64,000 nt of DNA from Croceicoccus hydrothermalis (GCF_022378335.1 NZ_JAIQCI010000003.1:186001-250000); one strand, 5' to 3'; shown: positions 17,389 to 26,889, numbered from the stretch's first letter. Notes: generated by a model not told the origin, from the letters alone. Numbers and translations are program-made.

Positions 17389-17910
17389 TCACGCGCAACG
17401 CATATATCTTTGCTGCCCGCGCATGGCATCGGGCCCGGATTCGCGGCGCAGCAACGTGTCCCCCTCGCGCAGGAGCGTCATGTCCCGGCGCCATTCCATG
17501 CCTTCGCCCTCGAACGCAAATTCGGCGCGCAGATAATCGTCCGACCGTTCCCTCACATCGGCCAACGTGCCCACCGATTCGTAAAAGGTCAGCCTGTTCG
17601 TTTCGATAGTCAGCAAACCCTTGGCCACCGAAGCGGGTCCGTCGCAATCGTTGCGCGTCATGCCCCACCGGCCCCGCATCGATGCCGGTATCGCCATGGG
17701 GGCGCCGTCCCCCGACCCACGCACGCCGTCCGCAGGCGCGGTGACCGAACCGGGTGCCGGATCGGCCAGCGATTGGTCGCTTGGCTGGAGGGTCGCACCA
17801 TCGTCCGCACCGTCCGCCACGACCTCGCTGTCGACCGGGGGCGTGTCGTCGTCGGCGGCGCCGCATGCACACAGCATCGCGGTGAGCAGGAGCGCGGGAA
17901 TGGGTTTCAT
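17389..17910 (-). CDS. Lipoprotein of unknown function
   Basis: 173 residues with a lipoprotein signal (MKPIPALLLTAMLCACGAAD, lipidated Cys near residue 16). A low-complexity Asp/Pro/Ala linker to about residue 75 is followed by a small globular domain (RGRWGMTRNDCDGPASVAKG through FYESVGTL). That domain begins like the short GxWG-x(n)-DC modules of small periplasmic proteins found in sphingomonads. I do not recognise a named family. It follows the Crp-type gene at 17948 on the same strand with 37 bp between, so the two may share a transcript. Confidence 0.7.
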   Translation of the reverse strand: MKPIPALLLTAMLCACGAADDDTPPVDSEVVADGADDGATLQPSDQSLADPAPGSVTAPADGVRGSGDGAPMAIPASMRGRWGMTRNDCDGPASVAKGLLTIETNRLTFYESVGTLADVRERSDDYLRAEFAFEGEGMEWRRDMTLLREGDTLLRRESGPDAMRGQQRYMRCA

Positions 17911-17947
17911 GGCGTGGCCTTTCGCTTTGTGGGAAATCCGCCCGGCA

Positions 17948-18718
17948 TCAATCCGCTATCTCGAAATGGGCGCCAACCGCGAGATCGCCCGGACCATAGA
18001 GATAATCGGGATCGTATCGCGCAATGCTGCGCAGCTGCGCATGATCGAGCACGTTCACGCGCCCCCGGCGAATATCGACGACACCGCCGGCACGCAATTT
18101 CTGCACCATGCGGTTCATGTGGATCGCGGTCGTGCCGCACGCATCGGCAAGGTCGATCTGCGTCATGGGAAAGTCGAAACCCTGCGCATCGCCCAGCCCG
18201 ACCAGCCGCAGCCGCTCCCATATCTCGGACAGGAGATGGGCGAGCCGGCCATCGGCGGGCAATTGCTCCATCTTCATGATCCACGCCCGGTGGATCGAGG
18301 CATCGAGCAGCGTCGAAAACCACATCAGCCGCGTCAGATGCAGATCGCCGCGCAACGTGTGGTTGAGCCGTTCATGGTCGACGAAGGACACGCGCACCGG
18401 CCCCACCGCGACGAGATCGTGGTCCAGCCGCTTGAGCGCATAACCATGCAGGTCGATGAAGTCGCCGGGCACCTGGATCCCGACGATATGGCGGCGGTCC
18501 CGTTCGACGACGGCCCGAATGACATAGCCGTCTACGAGGATCGTCGACCTGTTCACCAGCTCTCCGCGCCGGGACAGCACATGGCCATCGTCGAAACGCT
18601 CGACAGTATCGAACATCGCCTCGGTCGCGTCCGCCTCGTGCCGTGACATGGCGTGACGCAGCCTGCCCTGCAGAAATCGCCCGGTTACCGGATAGTCGGT
18701 GTCATCCGCCTTCTTCAC
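17948..18718 (-). CDS. Crp/Fnr-family transcriptional regulator
   Basis: 256 residues from a GTG at 18718, chosen because it sits behind a strong GGAAGGGGGA ribosome site; an ATG 11 codons upstream lacks one. It has a cyclic-nucleotide-type beta-barrel (RRHIVGIQVPGDFIDLHGY), a long dimer helix and a C-terminal winged helix with recognition segment TTAIHMNRMVQKLR. There are no clustered cysteines, so it is not an Fe-S oxygen sensor, and the recognition helix lacks the E-x-x-S-R of FNR. The effector is unknown. It lies downstream of the folE-flavin reductase pair on the same strand. Confidence 0.87.
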   Translation of the reverse strand: MKKADDTDYPVTGRFLQGRLRHAMSRHEADATEAMFDTVERFDDGHVLSRRGELVNRSTILVDGYVIRAVVERDRRHIVGIQVPGDFIDLHGYALKRLDHDLVAVGPVRVSFVDHERLNHTLRGDLHLTRLMWFSTLLDASIHRAWIMKMEQLPADGRLAHLLSEIWERLRLVGLGDAQGFDFPMTQIDLADACGTTAIHMNRMVQKLRAGGVVDIRRGRVNVLDHAQLRSIARYDPDYLYGPGDLAVGAHFEIAD

Positions 18719-18804
18719 TGATCCCCCTTCCGCCTCTCGCCCCGTCGGCATCGCGCAGCTTTCGCTATGTGAGGCGACAGATTATGGCAAGCCGGTCAAC
18801 GCGC

Positions 18805-19311
18805 CTACCCCTCGCCCAGCGGGAGAAGCGCGCGGTAGCGCCCCTGAAAGAAGAGCAACGGCTCGCTTTCCTTTTCCAGCGCGAGTTCGCGCACCCGCCC
18901 CACCACGAACACGTGGTCGCCGGCGGGGTGCACCGCCTCGATGTCGCAATCGACGAAGGCCAGGCAATCGTCGAGAATGGGCGAGCCATTGTCCGACATG
19001 CGATAGCCGACCCCGGCGAAACGGTCGGCCACGGGCCGGGTGAACCGGGTGCACAGATCCATCTGATCCTGCGTGAGCACGTTGGCGCAGAACTTGCCCG
19101 CGTCGCGGATCCGCGGCCACGTGCTGCTGCTCGTAGCAGGGAGGAACGCGACCAGCGGCGGATCGAGCGACACCGACAGGAACGAGCCCACGGTCATGCC
19201 GACGGGGCCGTCGCCATCGGCGGCGCCGGGCGCGGTGATAACAGTGACCGCGGTGCTGCAGTGGCTCAGCACCTTGCGGAAGAAATCGGAATTTTCGGGA
19301 TGCTCGCTCAT
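18805..19311 (-). CDS. Flavin reductase family protein (FMN-binding split barrel)
   Basis: 168 residues matching the HpaC/ActVB/DIM6 group: TAVTVITAP, GMTVGSFLSVSLDPPLVAFLP near residue 40, KFCANVLTQDQ, and a closing GDHVFVVGRV. Such proteins bind FMN or FAD and reduce it with NAD(P)H for a partner monooxygenase. No flavin-dependent monooxygenase is adjacent. Instead its start codon shares a base with the folE stop (TGATG), tying it to pterin synthesis. The first in-frame codons upstream belong to folE's overlapping region, so 19311 is the start. Confidence 0.9.
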   Translation of the reverse strand: MSEHPENSDFFRKVLSHCSTAVTVITAPGAADGDGPVGMTVGSFLSVSLDPPLVAFLPATSSSTWPRIRDAGKFCANVLTQDQMDLCTRFTRPVADRFAGVGYRMSDNGSPILDDCLAFVDCDIEAVHPAGDHVFVVGRVRELALEKESEPLLFFQGRYRALLPLGEG

Positions 19312-19919
19312 CAATACCCCATCAGTGACAAGACTTCCTTGCGGCTGCGATCGTCGTCGCGGAACACGCCCATCATGCGGCTCGTGGTCATGCCGACGCC
19401 CGGCGTGCGCACCCCCCGCGCGGTCATGCAGGCATGGCTCGCCTCGATCACCACGGCGACGCCATGCGGTTTCAGATGGTCCCAAATGCATTCGGCGACC
19501 TCGGCGGTGAGCCGTTCCTGGATCTGCAACCGGCGGGCAAACCCGTGCAGCACGCGGGCGAGCTTGGAAATGCCGACGACATGATCGCGCGGGAGATAGG
19601 CGATATGCGCCTTGCCGATGATCGGCGCCATGTGGTGTTCGCAATGCGACTGAAACGGGATGTCGCGGAGCAGGACGACCTCGTCATAGCCGCCCACCTC
19701 CTCGAATATGCGGGACAGGTGGATCGACGGATCCTCCCTGTATCCCTGGCAATATTCGAGCCAGGCGCGCGCGACCCGTTTCGGCGTGTCGAGCAAACCC
19801 TCGCGCTCCGGATCGTCGCCGGTCCAGCGGATCAGCGTGCGGATCGCGTCCTGCACCTCGTCCGGGACATCGGGCTTGCCGAGCGGATTGTCTTCATCCG
19901 GTCCGACGAGGCTGCTCAT
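19311..19919 (-). CDS. folE: GTP cyclohydrolase I
   Basis: 202 residues; converts GTP to 7,8-dihydroneopterin triphosphate, first step of folate and tetrahydropterin synthesis. Zinc ligands are visible as the Cys in FQSHCEHHMAP, the following His, and the Cys in SHACMTARGV. VGISKLARVLHGFARRLQIQERLT is the family core. The N-terminal part (DTPKRVARAWLEYCQG) is also typical. Length is normal. It is coupled by a one-base overlap to the flavin-reductase gene. Confidence 0.97.
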   Translation of the reverse strand: MSSLVGPDEDNPLGKPDVPDEVQDAIRTLIRWTGDDPEREGLLDTPKRVARAWLEYCQGYREDPSIHLSRIFEEVGGYDEVVLLRDIPFQSHCEHHMAPIIGKAHIAYLPRDHVVGISKLARVLHGFARRLQIQERLTAEVAECIWDHLKPHGVAVVIEASHACMTARGVRTPGVGMTTSRMMGVFRDDDRSRKEVLSLMGY

Positions 19920-19983
19920 GGGTCGTTCTCCTGTTTGCCGATCCGGGGTCTAGGGTATGGGCCGGGACAAATCCAGCGCCCGC

Positions 19984-21942
19984 TCACCCGCCGGGGTGAT
20001 AGAAATCATAGATGGTGCGCGCGACCTGCTCCGAAACGCCGGGCACCCGCGCGAGATCGTCGAGCGATGCGGCCCGCACCTTTCCCGCCGTCCCGAAATG
20101 GAGCAGCAGCGCCCGTTTGCGCGCCGGGCCGATGCCTGGAATTTCGTCGAGCGGGCTGGCGCTGATCGCGCGGCTGCGTTTGGCGCGGTGGGCGCCGATC
20201 GCGAAACGGTGCACCTCGTCGCGCAGACGCTGAAGATAGAACAGCACCGGCGAATTGGTCGGCAGCATCTTTTCCCGCCCGTCGGGGAAATGAAACACCT
20301 CGCGCCCCTCGCGCCCGTGATGCGGTCCCTTGGCGATGCCGACGACGGCGACGTCCTCGATGCCCAGCTCCTCCAGCGTGTCCATCACGCTCGACAACTG
20401 GCCCTTGCCGCCATCGACCAGCACGAGATCGGGCCATGCCGCATCCTGCTTGCCCAGCGTTTCGCGGTCGGGATCGTCCTTGAGCGCGCGGGCGAAGCGG
20501 CGGTTCATCACCTCGCGCATCATGCCGAAATCGTCGTTGGTCTGCGCGCTCTTGATGTTGAACTTGCGATACTGGTTTTTGAGGAACCCTTCCGGCCCGG
20601 CGACGACCATCGCGCCGACTGCGTTCGCGCCCTGAATATGGCTGTTGTCGTAGATCTCGATGCGCGAGGGCACCTCGGCCAGTTCGAGGAACTCGGCCGT
20701 TTCGCGCATGATCCGGGCCTGCGTGCTGGTTTCGGCGAGGCGCCGGTCCAGCGCCTCGGTCGCATTGCGCGACGCCTGTTCGAGCAGGCGGCGACGGTCC
20801 CCGCGCTGCGGCACGGATATGCTGACCCGCCGTTCGGCGAGTTCGGACAGCGCATCCTCCAGCAATTCGCGCTCCTCCAGCTCCCGATCGATCAGCACGA
20901 TGGGCGCGGGCGGCACCTCCTCGTAAAACTGCGCGAGGAAGGCGGCCATCACCGCTTCGGCATCCATGTCGCCGTCGTGCCGGGGAAAGAACGCGCGATG
21001 GCCCCAGTTCTGCCCCCCGCGGATGAAGAACGCCTGTATCCCGGTCTGCCCGCCCTTCACCGCCATGGCGAACACGTCCGCATCGCCGACCCCATTCGCA
21101 TTGATGGCCTGGCTGCCCTGGATAAAGGTCGCGGCGCGCAGACGGTCGCGCAGCATGGCGGCCCGTTCGAAATCGAGATCGGCGGCGGCGCGCGCCATGT
21201 CGGCCTCGATCTCCTTTTGCACCGCGCCCGATTTCCCGCCGAGGAAATCCTTCGCCTGCCGGATGAGCGCGTCGTAACCCTCCGCATCGATGCGCCCGAC
21301 GCAGGGCGCGGAACATCGCTTGATCTGATAGAGCAGGCAGGGCCGGTCGCGCCGGGAAAAAAAGCTGTCGGTGCAGGACCGCAGCAGGAACAGTTTCTGC
21401 AGCGCGTTGATCGTGGTGTTGACCGATCCGGCGCTGGCAAACGGGCCGTAATAGCTGCCCTTCGCCCGGCGTGCGCCGCGATGTTTCATGATGCGCGGAA
21501 AATCGTGATCGCTGCGCAGCAGGATGAACGGAAAGCTTTTGTCGTCGCGCAGCAACACATTGTAGGGCGGGCGAAACCGCTTGATCAGTTGCGCCTCGAG
21601 CAGGAGCGCCTCGGCCTCCGAATTGGTGGTGACGATCTCCATGCCGCGGGTCTGGCTGACCATGCGGCGCAGGCGGTTCGACAATCGTTCGACCTGCGTA
21701 TAATTGGCGACCCGGTTTTTCAGCGCGCGGGCCTTGCCGACATAGAGCACCTCGCCCTTCGCATCGAGCATGCGATACACGCCGGGCTTGGGCTTCAACG
21801 TGCGCTGCACCTCGCGGATGGCGGCGACGCCGGCGGCGATGTCGGTGCCGCCACCCGACCCGCGCACGGTATGGGTCGCCTTCTCCTCGAGAAAGCGGTC
21901 CGACGATGCGTTTGCAGGCGGGGCGGCGGGGGTCTTGGCCAT
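19984..21942 (-). CDS. uvrC: Excinuclease ABC subunit C
   Basis: 652 residues; makes both incisions in nucleotide-excision repair with UvrAB. Domain order: a non-conserved 45-residue N-terminus, GIY-YIG nuclease (PKPGVYRMLDAKGEVLYVGK, near residue 52), Cys-rich segment (RPCLLYQIKRCSAPCVG), UVR motif binding UvrB (EIEADMARAAADLDFERAAMLRD), RNase H-like endonuclease domain (IEIYDNSHIQG), and tandem helix-hairpin-helix (IPGIGPARKRALLLHFG, VPGVSEQVA). The ATG at 21942 has no clear Shine-Dalgarno; the open frame continues upstream antisense-like into the receptor gene but without similarity. Confidence 0.97.
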   Translation of the reverse strand: MAKTPAAPPANASSDRFLEEKATHTVRGSGGGTDIAAGVAAIREVQRTLKPKPGVYRMLDAKGEVLYVGKARALKNRVANYTQVERLSNRLRRMVSQTRGMEIVTTNSEAEALLLEAQLIKRFRPPYNVLLRDDKSFPFILLRSDHDFPRIMKHRGARRAKGSYYGPFASAGSVNTTINALQKLFLLRSCTDSFFSRRDRPCLLYQIKRCSAPCVGRIDAEGYDALIRQAKDFLGGKSGAVQKEIEADMARAAADLDFERAAMLRDRLRAATFIQGSQAINANGVGDADVFAMAVKGGQTGIQAFFIRGGQNWGHRAFFPRHDGDMDAEAVMAAFLAQFYEEVPPAPIVLIDRELEERELLEDALSELAERRVSISVPQRGDRRRLLEQASRNATEALDRRLAETSTQARIMRETAEFLELAEVPSRIEIYDNSHIQGANAVGAMVVAGPEGFLKNQYRKFNIKSAQTNDDFGMMREVMNRRFARALKDDPDRETLGKQDAAWPDLVLVDGGKGQLSSVMDTLEELGIEDVAVVGIAKGPHHGREGREVFHFPDGREKMLPTNSPVLFYLQRLRDEVHRFAIGAHRAKRSRAISASPLDEIPGIGPARKRALLLHFGTAGKVRAASLDDLARVPGVSEQVARTIYDFYHPGG

Positions 21943-22004
21943 GGCGGAGGAGATAGGGGCGCAAGAGCCGGAATGGAACCGCCCTCGCGCCTCCCATTGC
22001 GCGT

Positions 22005-24467
22005 TCAGAATTGCTTGCGGAAATCGATCTCGAAAAACGTGCCGGCGGGATCGAGGAAATCGGGCAGGTAATTGACCGGCACCGCGCCGGTCGCATCGGT
22101 CACGCGTTGCTGTGCATCGAAGATATTGTCGATGCGCAGCGAAACCCGGCTGTTGTCGAGGAAGCCCCATTTTTCGACAAGGCTGTCCTGCTGCCCCAGA
22201 TCGACGAAGATCCGCGCATCGAACCGGATGATCGGATCGAAGGTCAGCGTGGTGTCCCGCCCCGTGAGCGTGCCGTCGATCGCGCTTTTGCCCACGTAAT
22301 CGCCCGAAAGCCGCAGGCCGATCCCTTCGTAGAAAAGGCCGCCGTTCATCTCGAACTGGTGCCGCGCGGTCGGATTGCCCGAAAGCGCCGCCCCGTCGAG
22401 CAGGTCCAGCCTTGGCCCGTTGTCGGAGACCAGCACGTCCTGCTGAAACCGGATCGTGTGGTAGAACCCCAGCTGCCAGCGTCCGCCACCTTCGTTCCGG
22501 CCGAACCCCGGCCCGCCGCCGCGCCCGCCCTTTTGCGCGCCGTCCTGATCGCGCGCGGCGATCCGGTCGGACAGGTCGAAGCCCAGGCGGAGGCGGCGCC
22601 CGTTCTGCTCGGCAAAGGTCACGGGGCGCTGGTCTATGGCGACGAGATTGCCCGCGCCATCGCGAATGACGCGGCCGGGAAATGCCGCCTCGGTCGCGGG
22701 GGTGAGTATGGGAAAGGCGCTGGACACGTTTTTGCTCGTCTCGTCGAAATATTCGGCGATGACGCGCGACCGGTCGAGGAAAGGGAGGTCGTAATTCGCC
22801 CCGAATTTCCAGTCGCCCTGCCGCTCGGCGACGAGGTCGGGATTGCCGCCCGAAATCAGGTTGGCCAGCACCGTCTGCCCGCTCGCGAAATCGAACACCG
22901 TCGCCCCCACGGTCACGATCCGCGGCGCGCCGAGCTGCGACAGCGAGGGCGCCGCCTCCCGATAGTTGAAGCTCGCATTGAGGCCCAGCCGCTCCGTCAC
23001 GCCCCAGTTGACGCCGGCGCTCCCCGAATAGAGCATGCCGAAGTCGGAGAGATGGCGCGCCCCGCCCGACAGGTCGAGCGTGATGTCGCCCACCGCGTCG
23101 AGGAAGCCTGTCCGCCGGCTGGTGATCGGAATGCCGAGCGTCACGCCCGCATTGGCATCGCCCCGCGTCAGGTCGGATGCGCTGGCCGGGTTGCGCGTGT
23201 TGCGCCCCACGACATTCTGCCAGTCGTAACCGGCGGTCAGCGTCATGGTCATTTCCCCGCCCGGCAGTTCGGCGGGGCGGCCGACGAGGGTCACGAGACT
23301 GGTCGCATTCTCGCCATTGGTGCGGGACAGCTCGCTGCCGCCGGGGCGGATCAGCCCGGTGGCCAAAAGATCGCCGACCGGCGCACCGATCGCCACGTCC
23401 CCGGCCAGGGCCGCGGCGGCGAGCGCGCCCGTATCGGCGCCGACATCGCTGCGCGTGCGGTTTTCCGAATGGGTCCACTTGCCCGTCGCGGTCAGGTCCC
23501 AGTCGCCAAGGCGCGTGCTGAACGCAGTGCCGAGTTCGAAACCATTGCTCTGCACGTCGCGGACCCGCGCGCCATAGCCCAGCGCCGCGGAATAAAGCGC
23601 GCGATAGGCGCTCGCCCCGTCCGGCGCGGTGAGCGTCACCGTGTCCAGCCCGGCGAGCGCCACGCTGTCCGACCGCGTGATCGCCCCGTTGAACGAAAGC
23701 GAACCGCCGCCGCCATCCTCGCCCAGACCGGTGGACCAGTTGCCGTTGAGCGCGAAATCGCGCGTATCGGCAACGAGGCTGCGGAACCGGGCCGGGTTCG
23801 CATCATCGCCGAACACGGGCGCAGGCGCGGAGGATACGCCCCGCTCCGCCTCGGTGAGCCCGCTGCTGTCTTCGAGTTCGAGCGCGATATTGAGCCTGTT
23901 CCGTCCGTTGATCTGCGCGAGGCTGACCTCCTGTTCGTTGGTCGCATAGCCGCCATCTGTCGGCTGGCCATATTCGACCTCTGCGGTCAGGGCCGAAAAA
24001 TTGTCCTTCAGGATGAAGTTCACGACCCGCTGCGTCGCGGGATAGCCGAAGCGCAGCGCGACTTCCTCCGGCAACACCTCGACCCGCGCGATCGCCTCGG
24101 GCGGATAGTTGAACAATTCGCGATAGCTCGACACGCGCTGTCCGTTGAGGAGAAAGACCGGCCTGCCGCCGCCGCGTCCGCTTCCCGATCCGACCTGCGT
24201 GGCGAGCTGCTCGACCAGCTCGGCGATGGAGCCGGCGCCGAAACCGGCGATCTCCTCCTCGTCGAGCACGGCCACCGGCGCTTGCGGCGCATCGACCGAA
24301 CCGCGAAGGCGCGGGGCGATGACGACGATTTCGTCCAGCGTGACGGGCTCGCCCTCAACGCCGTCTCCGCCCGGCTGCGCATCGCTGCCGTTCTGTGCCA
24401 AGGCGGGGCTGCTGCATGCGATGACGGCGATGGCCGCGCTCGCGCCGAAGGTCGGACGAATGATCAT
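22005..24467 (-). CDS. TonB-dependent outer-membrane receptor
   Basis: 820 residues. Signal peptide (cleavage near PALAQN), then a TonB-box-like EIVVIAPR near residue 47, and a plug domain ([43 protein letters not shown]) followed by a large beta-barrel ending in Phe ([10 protein letters not shown]). Receptors of this kind import siderophores, cobalamin, glycans or other nutrients using TonB energy. The ligand cannot be read from context (uvrC downstream, infA divergent). A glycine-rich insertion ([17 protein letters not shown]) lies in a barrel loop near residue 670. The plug differs from FecA/BtuB and resembles the self-contained sphingomonad receptors. Confidence 0.9.
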   Translation of the reverse strand: MIIRPTFGASAAIAVIACSSPALAQNGSDAQPGGDGVEGEPVTLDEIVVIAPRLRGSVDAPQAPVAVLDEEEIAGFGAGSIAELVEQLATQVGSGSGRGGGRPVFLLNGQRVSSYRELFNYPPEAIARVEVLPEEVALRFGYPATQRVVNFILKDNFSALTAEVEYGQPTDGGYATNEQEVSLAQINGRNRLNIALELEDSSGLTEAERGVSSAPAPVFGDDANPARFRSLVADTRDFALNGNWSTGLGEDGGGGSLSFNGAITRSDSVALAGLDTVTLTAPDGASAYRALYSAALGYGARVRDVQSNGFELGTAFSTRLGDWDLTATGKWTHSENRTRSDVGADTGALAAAALAGDVAIGAPVGDLLATGLIRPGGSELSRTNGENATSLVTLVGRPAELPGGEMTMTLTAGYDWQNVVGRNTRNPASASDLTRGDANAGVTLGIPITSRRTGFLDAVGDITLDLSGGARHLSDFGMLYSGSAGVNWGVTERLGLNASFNYREAAPSLSQLGAPRIVTVGATVFDFASGQTVLANLISGGNPDLVAERQGDWKFGANYDLPFLDRSRVIAEYFDETSKNVSSAFPILTPATEAAFPGRVIRDGAGNLVAIDQRPVTFAEQNGRRLRLGFDLSDRIAARDQDGAQKGGRGGGPGFGRNEGGGRWQLGFYHTIRFQQDVLVSDNGPRLDLLDGAALSGNPTARHQFEMNGGLFYEGIGLRLSGDYVGKSAIDGTLTGRDTTLTFDPIIRFDARIFVDLGQQDSLVEKWGFLDNSRVSLRIDNIFDAQQRVTDATGAVPVNYLPDFLDPAGTFFEIDFRKQF

Positions 24468-24688
24468 GGGCCTGCGATAGAAGACCGCCCCTGCGTGAGA
24501 TAGTCACGGGTGGTATTAATTTGTCGCAGTGCGGCACGGCACGACCAAACGGGCGTAATCGCTTGAATTTGCCCATGGCGCTTCCCATTTCGGCGCGGCG
24601 ACGCTATGGGCGCGCATCGTTCCGGTTTCGGCCGGACGAACGAATTCATCGAACAGCAGCGGAAAGGAAGGGCGCACGAAGCCCGCAC

Positions 24689-24934
24689 ATGGCCAAAGAA
24701 GAACTCCTCGAAATGCGTGGCACGGTCGTCGAACTGCTGCCCAATGCAATGTTCCGGGTGAAGCTTGAGAACGATCACGAGATTCTCGGCCACACCGCGG
24801 GCAAGATGCGCAAGAACCGGATTCGCGTTCTCGTCGGTGACGAGGTTCTCGTCGAACTGACGCCCTATGACCTGACGAAGGGCCGCATCACCTATCGCTT
24901 CATGCCGGGTCGTGGCGGTCCGGGGCCGAGCTGA
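24689..24934 (+). CDS. infA: Translation initiation factor IF-1
   Basis: 81-residue single S1/OB-fold protein. It starts [20 protein letters not shown] and keeps the conserved [32 protein letters not shown]-1 occupies the 30S A-site during initiation. The C-terminus carries the alphaproteobacterial RGGPGPS-type tail. The frame stays open far upstream, but the MAKEE start is the invariant one. The 220 bp between this gene and the divergent receptor gene must contain its promoter; no clear -35/-10 pair could be chosen. It heads a cluster with maf, the RNase gene and yacG. Confidence 0.98.
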   Translation: MAKEELLEMRGTVVELLPNAMFRVKLENDHEILGHTAGKMRKNRIRVLVGDEVLVELTPYDLTKGRITYRFMPGRGGPGPS

Positions 24935-24975
24935 GCCGCTCCGCGCGCACCTGTTCCGTATCCGCGCCTGAACCG

Positions 24976-25551
24976 ATGTCCGCGCCCGAACTGATCCTCG
25001 CCTCGGCCAGCCCGCGCCGGGCCGAACTGCTGTCGCGCCTGGGCCTCGCGCCGGCCCGCATCGCGCCCGCCGACATCGACGAAACGCCCTGCGATGGCGA
25101 GCTTCCACGCGCCTATGCCCGCCGCATGGCCCGCGAAAAGGCCGAAGCCGTCCGCGACGATACCGGTCATGTGCTGGCCGGCGACACGGTCGTTGCGCTG
25201 GGTCGCCGCATCCTGCCCAAGTCGGAGGATGCGGATACCGCGCGCGCCTGTCTCACGCTCATGTCCGGACGCCGGCACAGCGTCCTTTCCGCCATTGCCC
25301 TGCGCGCGCCCGACGGCACGATCCGCGAACGGTTGAGTGAGACGATCGTGCGTTTCAAGGTGCTCTCCCACGAGGAAATCGCCGCCTATATCGCCAGCGG
25401 CGAATGGGACGGAAAGGCCGGCGGCTACGCGCTGCAGGGCATGGCCGAGGCGCTGGTCCAGTGGATCCGGGGCAGCCATTCGGGCGTGGTCGGCCTCCCC
25501 CTTTATGAAACGCGCGCATTGCTGAAATCCGCAGGCTTCGCCATTGGCTGA
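24976..25551 (+). CDS. maf: Maf family nucleoside triphosphate pyrophosphatase
   Basis: 191 residues. The signature LILASASPRRAELLSRLG is at the N-terminus and the acidic catalytic Asp in HVLAGDTVVALG near residue 75, with GYALQGMAEALVQWIRGSHSGVVGLPLYE at the C-terminal end. Maf proteins hydrolyse non-canonical or modified nucleotides such as dTTP/UTP or m7GTP to the monophosphate. The residue pattern is nearer the YhdE (dTTP/UTP) group, but this is not decisive. The stop lies inside the first eight bases of the next gene. Confidence 0.95.
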   Translation: MSAPELILASASPRRAELLSRLGLAPARIAPADIDETPCDGELPRAYARRMAREKAEAVRDDTGHVLAGDTVVALGRRILPKSEDADTARACLTLMSGRRHSVLSAIALRAPDGTIRERLSETIVRFKVLSHEEIAAYIASGEWDGKAGGYALQGMAEALVQWIRGSHSGVVGLPLYETRALLKSAGFAIG

Positions 25552-25825
25552 CTGGCTCGTCGAGGACGGCATCGCGGAGGAACGCGCGGCCTGTATCGAG
25601 AATGACGCCATTGTCGCTGCGCGCATCCGCTGGCCGGGCGAGCTGGCGGCGGGCGCGGTCGTCGCGGCCCGGCTGGTGGCGCGGCACGCAGGCGCTGCGC
25701 GGGGGACGGCGCGGCTCGCCGACGGGACCGAGGTGCTGGTATCGCGCCTGCCACGCGACGCGAGCGAGGGAGCCGAGATCACGCTGACATCACGCGCGCC
25801 GCGATTGGCGAGCCGGGCCGCGTGA
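25544..25825 (+). CDS. RNase E/G-family protein, N-terminal part (gene apparently frameshifted)
   Basis: 93 codons from a TTG start (LADWLVEDGIAEERAACIEND) overlapping maf by 8 bp. This is the S1-like N-terminal region of the short RNase E/G-type proteins found after maf in sphingomonads. The reading frame ends soon after EGAEITL, giving a non-homologous tail. The other forward frame from about 25786 reads DITRAAIGEPGRVKRA straight into the second part. One missing G next to 25786 (CTGAC where CTGGAC would be expected) explains the split. Sequencing error, true lesion and recoding are all possible; treat this and the next entry as one gene. Confidence 0.65.
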   Translation: MADWLVEDGIAEERAACIENDAIVAARIRWPGELAAGAVVAARLVARHAGAARGTARLADGTEVLVSRLPRDASEGAEITLTSRAPRLASRAA

Positions 25826-26517
25826 AACGCGCGCAGGCCCGCCCGACCGACGCCGCTTTGCGCAGCGCACCGACATTGTTCGACATGCTGCGCGAAGAAG
25901 GGCACGATCCGGTGCGCGTGCGAAGCTTTCCCGGCGGCGAATGGGACGCGTTGATGGCCGAGGCGTTCGAGCGGCGCCTCGATTTCACCGGCGGAGCGAT
26001 CGTCCTGTCCCCGACGCCTGCCATGACCTTGATCGACATCGACGGCACCCTGCCGCCGCGCGCTTTATCGCTCGCCGCCGTGCCGGCCATCGCGGCGGCG
26101 CTGCGCCGATTCGACATGGGCGGATCGGTCGGTATCGACTTTCCTACCCTGCCGGACAAGGCGGACCGCCGCGCGGTCGATGACGCGCTGGCCCATGCCC
26201 TTGCCGGGTTCGCGCACGAACGCACGGCGATGAACGGCTTCGGCTTCGTACAGATCGTTTCGCGCAGCGTCGGCCCGTCGATCCTGCACCGCGTGGCCCA
26301 TCGCCGCATGGCCGCCGCCGCGCGCCAGTTGCTCCGCCGCGCGGAGCGGGTCGCGGGCGCGGGCCCCATCTTGATCGCTGCCCATCCTGCCCTTGCCCCG
26401 CATCTGTCGGAGGAGCGAATCGCCGAGCTTTCACGCCGGACGGGCCGCACGACGCGGATCACGACCGATCCTGCCCTTGCGCCCGAGGCCGGTTTCGCCC
26501 AAGCGGTGGAAGCATGA
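25822..26517 (+). CDS. RNase E/G-family protein, C-terminal catalytic part
   Basis: 231 codons as called from a GTG that overlaps the TGA of the first part (GTGA). It has the RNase E/G DNase I-like catalytic subdomain: LSPTPAMTLIDIDGTLPPRA, where the Asp residues bind the catalytic metal, then RRFDMGGSVGIDFPTL and MNGFGFVQIVSRSVGPS. The full zinc-link and large C-terminal scaffold of E. coli RNase E are absent, so this is a short, RNase G-like sphingomonad protein. GTG initiation might allow separate translation, but loss of the S1 region would probably impair RNA binding. It is coupled to yacG by ATGA. Confidence 0.75.
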   Translation: MKRAQARPTDAALRSAPTLFDMLREEGHDPVRVRSFPGGEWDALMAEAFERRLDFTGGAIVLSPTPAMTLIDIDGTLPPRALSLAAVPAIAAALRRFDMGGSVGIDFPTLPDKADRRAVDDALAHALAGFAHERTAMNGFGFVQIVSRSVGPSILHRVAHRRMAAAARQLLRRAERVAGAGPILIAAHPALAPHLSEERIAELSRRTGRTTRITTDPALAPEAGFAQAVEA

Positions 26518-26687
26518 CGACTCTCCGCAAATGCCCGATCTGCGCCAAGCCGCGCCATGCGGACCATGCGCCGTTCTGTTCATCGCGCTGCCGGGACCGC
26601 GACCTCGCGAACTGGCTCGGCGATGGTTACGCCATTCCCGGCCCGCCGGCCGACGTGCCGGTGCACGATCCCGACGAGGATGGTTAG
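26514..26687 (+). CDS. yacG: DNA gyrase inhibitor YacG (zinc-ribbon protein)
   Basis: 57 residues (MTTLRKCPICAKPR onward). Four cysteines form a CPIC...CSSRC zinc site, followed by the family signature RDRDLANWLGDGYAIPGPP. E. coli YacG binds GyrB and inhibits gyrase; the physiological role in alphaproteobacteria is less clear. The ATG overlaps the stop of the RNase-type gene (ATGA), the gene order usual in sphingomonads. Acidic C-terminus. Confidence 0.92.
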   Translation: MTTLRKCPICAKPRHADHAPFCSSRCRDRDLANWLGDGYAIPGPPADVPVHDPDEDG

Positions 26688-26813
26688 AGCGCGCATAAAA
26701 AACCATGCGATTGGGGCTGGACACGCAGGCCAGCTTTGGCCATAGGCGGCGCTCCCGTCGCGGATGGTTCTTCGGACCGGTCGCGAACGCGGTGACGCTG
26801 TCACGACGGCGAT

Positions 26814-26889
26814 GCCCGAGTAGCTCAGTTGGTAGAGCATACGACTGAAAATCGTAGTGTCGGTGGTTCGATCCCGCCCTCGGGCACCA
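26814..26889 (+). tRNA. tRNA-Phe (GAA)
   Basis: A 76-nt cloverleaf with CCA encoded. The 7-bp acceptor stem pairs GCCCGAG (26814-26820) with CTCGGGC (26879-26885), followed by ACCA. D-arm AGCTCAGTTGGTAGAGC, anticodon stem TACGA/TCGTA enclosing CTGAAAA with anticodon GAA, and T-arm GGTGGTTCGATCCCGCC are all standard. The anticodon gives phenylalanine. Confidence 0.98.

Noticed and set aside
19957-22071. 704-codon frame antisense to uvrC
   Set aside because: UvrC domains on the minus strand are unambiguous; the plus-strand product is low-complexity shadow.
22011-24503. 830-codon frame antisense to the TonB-dependent receptor
   Set aside because: The receptor signal peptide, plug and barrel are on the minus strand; the plus frame lacks any motif.
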